Below, one piece after another: positions 58,460 through 64,000 of a stretch of DNA of 64,000 nt (position 1 is the first letter of the stretch; each line of letters begins with the position of its first letter). Under the pieces are notes generated by a model. The model did not search any database, had not been told where the DNA came from, and worked only from the letters and a program-made list of their open reading frames with translations. Source of the stretch: Panorpa germanica. Lineage: Eukaryota > Arthropoda > Insecta > Mecoptera > Panorpidae. Both the position numbers and the translations under genes were made by a program. The stretch lies in contig OY783206.1 in assembly GCA_963678705.1 (NCBI GenBank), positions 11,047,807 through 11,111,806 on the forward strand. The letters are read 5' to 3'.

Positions 58460-61400
58460 ATGACTACGAACTATATTGCGAGTGTGCCAAAGCTAAAAGG
58501 CAGAGAGAATTACGATGAGTGGTGTTTCGCGGCCGAAAACTTGTTGGTACTAGAAGGGATGGAAAAGTACATCAAACCTAGTGCAGACTTCGAAGTTAAG
58601 CCAGTGGACGACTCCAAAACGAAGGCAAAGCTAATTTTAACCATCGATCCAGCATTGTACGTGCATATAAGGAATACCAGGAGCTCGGCAGAATTATGGA
58701 CAAAATTGAAAGCCATGTTCGATGACTCCGGTTTCTCAAGAAAAATAACCTTACTTCGACATTTGATTTCGATAAGACTTGAAAACTGTGATTCGATGAC
58801 TACCTATGTCACACAAATGATCGAAACGGCTCAAAAGTTAAATGGCACTGGATTTACAATAACAGATGAATGGGTCGGATCATTATTATTAGCAGGTTTG
58901 ACTGATCGCTATTCTCCAATGATAATGGCAATAGAACATTCTGGCATTTCGATAAGTGCGGATACTATAAAGTCGAAGTTACTCGACATGGAAGTAACCA
59001 GTGATTTTGAAGGTGCAGCTGGCGGTACGGCGGCATTTGCAGCGAGAAATAAATATAATTCTGGCAGCAGCGGTAAACCAAAGAAATATGGCGGCAACCC
59101 AATGTCGAACAAAAAGACCGCGGCAGATACATCAGCAAAAACAATCACTTGTTTCAAATGTAAAGAGGATGGACATTATCGAAATCAGTGCCCAATGTTG
59201 AAGAAAAACACAAATAAATGCGTGTTTAACGTTGTTTTCCTAAACGGAAAGTATAACAAAAACGAATGGTACATTGACTCCGGCGCAAGTGCACACATAA
59301 CAGCAAATAAAGATTGGGTAAAGAACATGAACACAACTCCATGTATACCAGAAATTGTTGTAGCAAATGAATCAAAAGTGCCAGTTGTTTGTTCCGGAGA
59401 AGTTGACATTATTTCTAAACTTGGATGCAATATAATAGTGAAAGATGTGTTGTGTGTGCCTAGCCTGACAACCAACCTATTGTCGGTTAGTGAGCTCATT
59501 CAGAATGGCAATCATGTGATATTTACAAAGAAAAACTGTTATATTAGAGACAAGAACAATGTTTTGGTGGCGACAGCTGATTTATCTGATGGTGTTTATA
59601 AGTTGAGATTACAATCACAAAGTTGTATGTTGGCTACTACAGCTAGTGCAAAGTTATGGCACAGAAGACTGGCACATATAAACAGCCAAGACATGCACAG
59701 AATGAGAAATGGTATTGTTGATGGTTTGTCTTATGATAACTCACTTGACATAACCAAATCACAATGTACTACTTGTTGTGAGGGAAAACAAATGAGATTA
59801 CCATTTTCTCATGTGGGTGAGCGGAGTACAGAAACTTTACACAGAATCCACACAGATATTTGCGGCCCAATGGAAACAAGTTCTTTGAGTGGTGCTCGCT
59901 ATTTCCTGTTATTTGTTGATGATTATAGTCGCATGACTTTTATTTATTTTCTGAAGCAAAAGAATGAAGCTTTGAACAGATTTAAAGAGTTCAAATCATT
60001 GGTTGAGAATCAACAGAGTAAGAAAATAAAGGTGATCAGGTCAGACAATGGACTAGAATTTTGTAACAAGGAATTTGAAGGCTATTTGAAGCAAGCTGGA
60101 ATTATACACCAGAAAACAAATTGTTATACACCTGAGCAAAATGGACTTTGTGAAAGGAGTAATCGTACAGTTGTTGAGAAAGCCAAATGTTTACTATATG
60201 ATGCAAATTTAGATAAGAAATTTTGGGCGGAAGCAGCCAATACTGCTGTGTACTTGAAAAATAGATCGATTGCATCAGGATTGGATAAAACACCTTATGA
60301 GTTATGGTATGGATCAAAACCAGACTTAAGTCACCTACGTTTGTTTGGAAGCAAAATTATGGTGCATGTACCCAAACAGAAACGTTTGAAATGGGACAAG
60401 AAAGCTACACAACATATTCTAGTTGGATATGGTGATGGTGTTAAAGGTTATCGTGTGTACAATCCTTCTAAGAACACTGTAATGATCAGTAGAGATATAA
60501 TAGTGATAGAAGATGTAACACCTATCAAGGAAGTCAGTGAAGAGTCAGCTATTTGGATATCCAATGAAGAAAATCCTACCGACAATTTAGTGGAGGAAAG
60601 TAAAGATAAAGTGGGGGAGAGCAGAGATTCAGTGGGGGATCTGTCTAATAATGTTTCAGAAACAGATTTTTTAGATTGCTCTTCAGGTTCCTCATTACAT
60701 ACTGATGACAATGAAACACTGACTGAAATAAACACTGAAGATGTTCCAGAACAAGCAGTATCAATACCTGAGCAAGTGCCAGATGTGCCAAGTAAGCGTC
60801 AGAGAAAGAAGCCTGAGCGCTATGGTATTAGCAACATATGTGTTTCCAGTACTGTTCCAGCATCGGAGGAGATTGTATTCTCAGAGGCTCTTGAAGGGCC
60901 TGACCGGGAGCAGTGGAAGCAGGCAATGGCTGATGAATTACAGTCATTTGAGGACAGTGATGCGTGGCAGCTTGTGGACCATCCAGGTGATGTGACAATA
61001 GTGAAGTGTAGGTGGGTGCTAAATAAAAAGTATGATTTTGAAAACAATGTAAGGTATAGGGCTCGATTAGTGGCAAAAGGTTTCTCGCAGAAACCAGGTG
61101 TTGATTATACAGATACTTTTTCACCGGTAGTGCGGCATTCTACTCTAAGATTGTTGTTTGCACTTAGTGTTCAAATGAAAATGAGTATAACACATCTAGA
61201 TGTAACCACTGCTTTCCTTAATGGTTTTTTGAAAGAAAATATTTATATGTCATTACCTGAAGGTTTTGTAAACAAAAGTGGGGGAAAGGTCTTAAAATTA
61301 AATAAAGCCATTTATGGGCTAAAACAGTCTTCCCTGGCATGGTATGAAAGAGTTAAAGAAGTTTTGAGTAGATTAGATTTCAAAAATAGTCAATATGAAC

Positions 61401-62398
61401 CATGTTTGTTTACAAAAATAACTGGTAAAATTAAAGTGATAGTGGCCCTGTATGTGGATGATTTTTTGATTTTTTCAAACAATGATTTTGAAACAAATAA
61501 ATTAAAAAGTGTATTAGGTTCAGAATTTAAGTTAAAAGACTTGGGACCTGTAAGACAATATTTAGGCATGAGAATAAATTTAGATAAAAATAAAAATGTT
61601 ATTACTGTAGATCAACAACAATATATTGAACAGTTAGTTTCTAAATTTCAAATGTCTGATTGTAAGACACAAAGTACTCCGATTGAGCCTAAATTGAATT
61701 TAGATAAGTCATCTGATAAATGTTTACCTGATGTTCCTTATCAAAAACTTATTGGAAGTCTGATGTATCTGGCAGTATTAACAAGACCAGATATTGCTTA
61801 CTGTGTTAGCTATCTCAGTCAATTTAATAGTTGTTATAGTCACATACATTGGAATTATTGTAAACGTGTATTAAGATATTTACTGCATACTAAAAGTTAT
61901 TGTTTAAAATATACCAATAATAACAATAGTAATTTACAAGGTTTTGTAGACAGTGATTGGGCAAGTGATGCTCTAGATAGAAAATCCTATACTGGATTTT
62001 GCTTTATGTTGTCAGGGTCTGCCATTTCCTGGCAAAGTAGGAAGCAGAAAACGGTTTCATTATCCAGTACTGAGGCGGAATACACTGCTCTTTCTGAAGC
62101 TTCAAGAGAAGCTATTTATCTAAGAAATTTAATGCATGAAATTACTGATGTATTTAATGTAATTGATTTGTATTGTGATAACCAAAGTGCATTGAAGTTA
62201 GCTTCGAGTAGTCAGAGTCATAATAGATCCAAGCATATAGATGTGCGTTGTCATTTTATTAGAGATGTTGTAAAGAACAACTTTGTAAAAGTTAAGTACA
62301 TTCCTACTGAAGAAATGCCTGCAGATATTTTAACAAAAGGTCTTTGTCATCTGAAACATTATAAGTTTATGAATTTACTTGGCATTGTTTCTGTGTAA
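58460..62398 (+). CDS. copia-type Gag-Pol polyprotein, 1312 aa
   Basis: A single uninterrupted frame encoding capsid and replication enzymes of a copia element, presumably cleaved by its own protease. Residues 1-200 are the Gag domain. The zinc knuckle CFKCKEDGHYRNQC is at 231-244. The aspartic protease motif is DSGA (Asp273). Integrase has the zinc-binding His401/His406 with Cys436/Cys439 and the DDE acids Asp466, Asp529 (RSDNG) and Glu565 (NGLCERSN). A low-complexity acidic linker with PSKRQRKKPERYG follows (about 685-790). RT runs from about 835 with Asp914 (LDVTTAFLNG) and YVDD at 998-1001. RNase H has Asp1164 (DSDWASD), Glu1205 (STEAEY) and Asp1240 (CDNQSA). The first ATG after the primer site is 86 bases downstream of the LTR. 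All catalytic residues looked for are present, so it is probably functional. Gag and Pol share one frame with no recoding site seen. Confidence 0.97.
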   Translation: MTTNYIASVPKLKGRENYDEWCFAAENLLVLEGMEKYIKPSADFEVKPVDDSKTKAKLILTIDPALYVHIRNTRSSAELWTKLKAMFDDSGFSRKITLLRHLISIRLENCDSMTTYVTQMIETAQKLNGTGFTITDEWVGSLLLAGLTDRYSPMIMAIEHSGISISADTIKSKLLDMEVTSDFEGAAGGTAAFAARNKYNSGSSGKPKKYGGNPMSNKKTAADTSAKTITCFKCKEDGHYRNQCPMLKKNTNKCVFNVVFLNGKYNKNEWYIDSGASAHITANKDWVKNMNTTPCIPEIVVANESKVPVVCSGEVDIISKLGCNIIVKDVLCVPSLTTNLLSVSELIQNGNHVIFTKKNCYIRDKNNVLVATADLSDGVYKLRLQSQSCMLATTASAKLWHRRLAHINSQDMHRMRNGIVDGLSYDNSLDITKSQCTTCCEGKQMRLPFSHVGERSTETLHRIHTDICGPMETSSLSGARYFLLFVDDYSRMTFIYFLKQKNEALNRFKEFKSLVENQQSKKIKVIRSDNGLEFCNKEFEGYLKQAGIIHQKTNCYTPEQNGLCERSNRTVVEKAKCLLYDANLDKKFWAEAANTAVYLKNRSIASGLDKTPYELWYGSKPDLSHLRLFGSKIMVHVPKQKRLKWDKKATQHILVGYGDGVKGYRVYNPSKNTVMISRDIIVIEDVTPIKEVSEESAIWISNEENPTDNLVEESKDKVGESRDSVGDLSNNVSETDFLDCSSGSSLHTDDNETLTEINTEDVPEQAVSIPEQVPDVPSKRQRKKPERYGISNICVSSTVPASEEIVFSEALEGPDREQWKQAMADELQSFEDSDAWQLVDHPGDVTIVKCRWVLNKKYDFENNVRYRARLVAKGFSQKPGVDYTDTFSPVVRHSTLRLLFALSVQMKMSITHLDVTTAFLNGFLKENIYMSLPEGFVNKSGGKVLKLNKAIYGLKQSSLAWYERVKEVLSRLDFKNSQYEPCLFTKITGKIKVIVALYVDDFLIFSNNDFETNKLKSVLGSEFKLKDLGPVRQYLGMRINLDKNKNVITVDQQQYIEQLVSKFQMSDCKTQSTPIEPKLNLDKSSDKCLPDVPYQKLIGSLMYLAVLTRPDIAYCVSYLSQFNSCYSHIHWNYCKRVLRYLLHTKSYCLKYTNNNNSNLQGFVDSDWASDALDRKSYTGFCFMLSGSAISWQSRKQKTVSLSSTEAEYTALSEASREAIYLRNLMHEITDVFNVIDLYCDNQSALKLASSSQSHNRSKHIDVRCHFIRDVVKNNFVKVKYIPTEEMPADILTKGLCHLKHYKFMNLLGIVSV

Positions 62399-62423
62399 TC
62401 ATGTGTACTTAGATTATTCTGAT

Positions 62424-62432
62424 AAGTGGGGG
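62424..62432 (+). promoter_or_regulatory. Polypurine tract
   Basis: AAGTGGGGG lies immediately before the 3' LTR, the expected place for plus-strand priming. It is interrupted by one T. Confidence 0.8.
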
Positions 62433-62554
62433 TATTGTAATAGGTATCAAAATATCACTACTTTGTAACTAGTAACGCCATCTGTAATCTGTTGTGTAAA
62501 AACTTTTTCTTATGTCAAATATAGTCTGTTGCGAACTGCTAACGTGTCTTTATA
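62433..62554 (+). repeat. copia 3' LTR, 122 bp
   Basis: Identical to 58252-58373 by eye. It follows the polypurine tract and is followed by the GAACT target duplication. Confidence 0.92.
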
Positions 62555-62774
62555 GAACTTTATATTTACTTGCAGATAAAGTAATCTTTTAAATCAATAA
62601 TCTTTATTCTATATTAATCTCTAATCTATATTATCTTTAAAAATATTAAACAAGATATAATGAAATCTGTGATTAAACAATAATATGTATTTAGGAGATA
62701 TATTGAACTCAGAACTTTTTTTTGGAAAAGCTCTTTATTTCTCAAGAAAAAATATTTCTTTCGGAAAAGCCCTT

Positions 62775-63003
62775 TATTTATCAACATATCTCCTTTAAAC
62801 TCGATACATTTAGTCCAGCGTTTTTCCAATTTTCTTATTAATTCGAAATCATAGGATTTCTCAAGGCACTCAAAATAGGCGTTTGTTTCAGTCCTTTTAA
62901 GATGACCTCTTTATTAGACCAAATATCTTACCGCCAAGCCATTTATTCAGGTTTGGCAACAGGAAATATTCAGTTCGTAGCCCAATTTATGAATTTTTGC
63001 CAT
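62775..63003 (-). pseudogene. Mariner-family transposase C-terminal relic
   Basis: The minus strand reads MAKIHKLGYEL, then after a deletion removing the expected PPYSPDLAPSD block EYFLLPNLNKWLGGKIF, then TETNAYFECLEKSYDFELI and RKLEKRWTKCIEFKGD. This is the order of the mariner C-terminus (AKIHELGYEL, DYFLFPNLKKWLGGKRF, LE.RW.KCI.L.GDY). Loss of the third catalytic Asp and frame changes make it inactive. Confidence 0.8.
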
Positions 63004-64000
63004 AGTGACTAAAGATTCAATTGCATCGCGGCATCCATCTCGCGGATAACTGTCAATGGCTGATTTTCTGCTTCTAATGGCTATCAAACACAAACTAAAT
63101 CATGCAGCTTGCTCACAATTTGATAGTAAGTAATCTATTAATAGATGGCAGTTGACGTGAGCTGCGCGGGAAATTCAAAAAGTCACTGAATCATCAAACT
63201 ACTATCGCATCTTACATACTGTTAAAACTATACTTGGAACAAGTGGATCAAATTTTTTTGAAATAAAATAAACATGTTTAAATCGTCAATTATTTAATGT
63301 AACTTTATTTATTACAGCTATCGTATCGTAAATCAAATATTTACACATTATACTAACACATTTAACAAATAATTTATGTAAAATTTAGTGAACTAAACAA
63401 CTAGTGGGCAAGATGGAGCAGGACATGACATAAATTGATGAATAATTGATGGGGTTATGAAATATTATACACAATGAAAATGAATATTAAAAGTAGATTA
63501 TTTTGATTGTAATTACCTATAACAGAAATGACAAACTATAAATTTGTACGGACGAATAATACGACACGCATGCCAAATGTTTGCCATCCCTGTAATTTTA
63601 CTAGACACCTAAGAGTCTAAGATTTTTCAATAGTCTGTTAAACTACGGTTATTGCAATTACAATTAGAGTAACCGAAGTGTTTGGCTTGGTTAAAATGTG
63701 AATTAAGAAATGAGAAAAGTATCAACCAAGGTTTATAATGAACCACAGTTAACTGGTTATTGAAAAATCGACCCTATAACGTAAATATACATATTTACAC
63801 AAGATTAGAGGAATTTCGGACAAAATCAAATACAAAATATCATACCAGTGCTGGTAATCGTAACATTGTATTTTAGATACAGATACTAGTGTCATTTTTA
63901 ATACAGCAAAAGTATCTAGTTACTAAATGTAACTAAATGCATTGCAAAACTACTAATAAGATTCAATTTTGTCTGAAATCCTTTAGTAATCTAATATTAT
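63004..64000. other. Intergenic, nothing identified
   Basis: 63010-63180 may be the upstream part of the mariner element but no protein can be read with confidence. The rest is A+T-rich without a recognisable feature. Confidence 0.35.

Larger units (their letters stand above)
58252..62554 (+). mobile_element. Complete copia-type (Ty1/copia) LTR retrotransposon
   Basis: All expected parts are present in order: 5' LTR 58252-58373, primer-binding site 58374-58383, one Gag-Pol ORF 58460-62398, polypurine tract 62424-62432, 3' LTR 62433-62554. GAACT is duplicated at 58247-58251 and 62555-62559. Protease, integrase, RT and RNase H occur in the copia order (integrase before RT). The two LTRs are identical by eye over 122 bases and the ORF has no stop, so the insertion is recent and may be active. 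Total length is 4303 bases, short for the group. Confidence 0.96.

Noticed and set aside
60448-60735. Minus-strand frames inside the copia ORF (also at 59185-59499 and 60828-61124)
   Set aside because: They are shadows of the 1312-codon Gag-Pol frame.

Overview
This is A+T-rich eukaryotic nuclear DNA, most likely from an insect. It has a spliced animal gene with GT-AG introns, a eukaryotic tRNA gene, and a crowded population of insect-type transposable elements: R1-like, Jockey-like and I-like non-LTR retrotransposons, Tc1/mariner, hAT and PIF/Harbinger-like DNA elements, and a copia-type LTR retrotransposon. The R1-like C-terminal zinc-finger relics resemble ORFs common in hymenopteran genomes, so a hymenopteran is possible, but that placement is weak. 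There are no operons, CRISPR arrays or bacterial features.

Layout. Positions 1-7482 (+ strand) carry the last seven coding exons of a carbonic-anhydrase-related protein of the CA10/CA11 type. They splice in frame to 237 residues and a TGA stop; the N-terminal part lies before the window. Two of the three zinc-binding histidines are replaced, so the product should be catalytically inactive. The introns hold a nested pair of inverted-repeat elements (1102-2190), a hAT-like MITE (4790-5129) and an R1-like LINE with a 16-bp target duplication (5285-5907). From about 7.5 kb to 58 kb I find no convincing protein-coding host gene. The stretch is a mosaic of transposon relics, paired dispersed repeats and TA microsatellites, plus one tRNA-Glu(CUC) gene at 48775-48846. 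At 58252-62554 sits an apparently complete, very young copia element: identical 122-bp LTRs, 5-bp target duplication, half-tRNA-iMet primer site, polypurine tract and one intact 1312-codon Gag-Pol ORF. A mariner relic follows it.

How the parts relate. Much of the structure can be ordered by nesting. A Jockey reverse transcriptase fragment (38.7-40.3 kb) was split by two DNA elements, and its frame rejoins across the first. A duplicated MITE unit near 14.3 kb was split by a Harbinger-like MITE. The repeat in CARP intron 5 has a paralogue at 53.5 kb without its two insertions. One MITE family with CRE-like TGACGTCA sequences just inside its termini recurs about eight times. I did not find an evident new multigene system. 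The most notable items are the copia element, the degenerate-site CARP gene with its short penultimate exon, the nested Jockey locus and the CRE-bearing MITE family.
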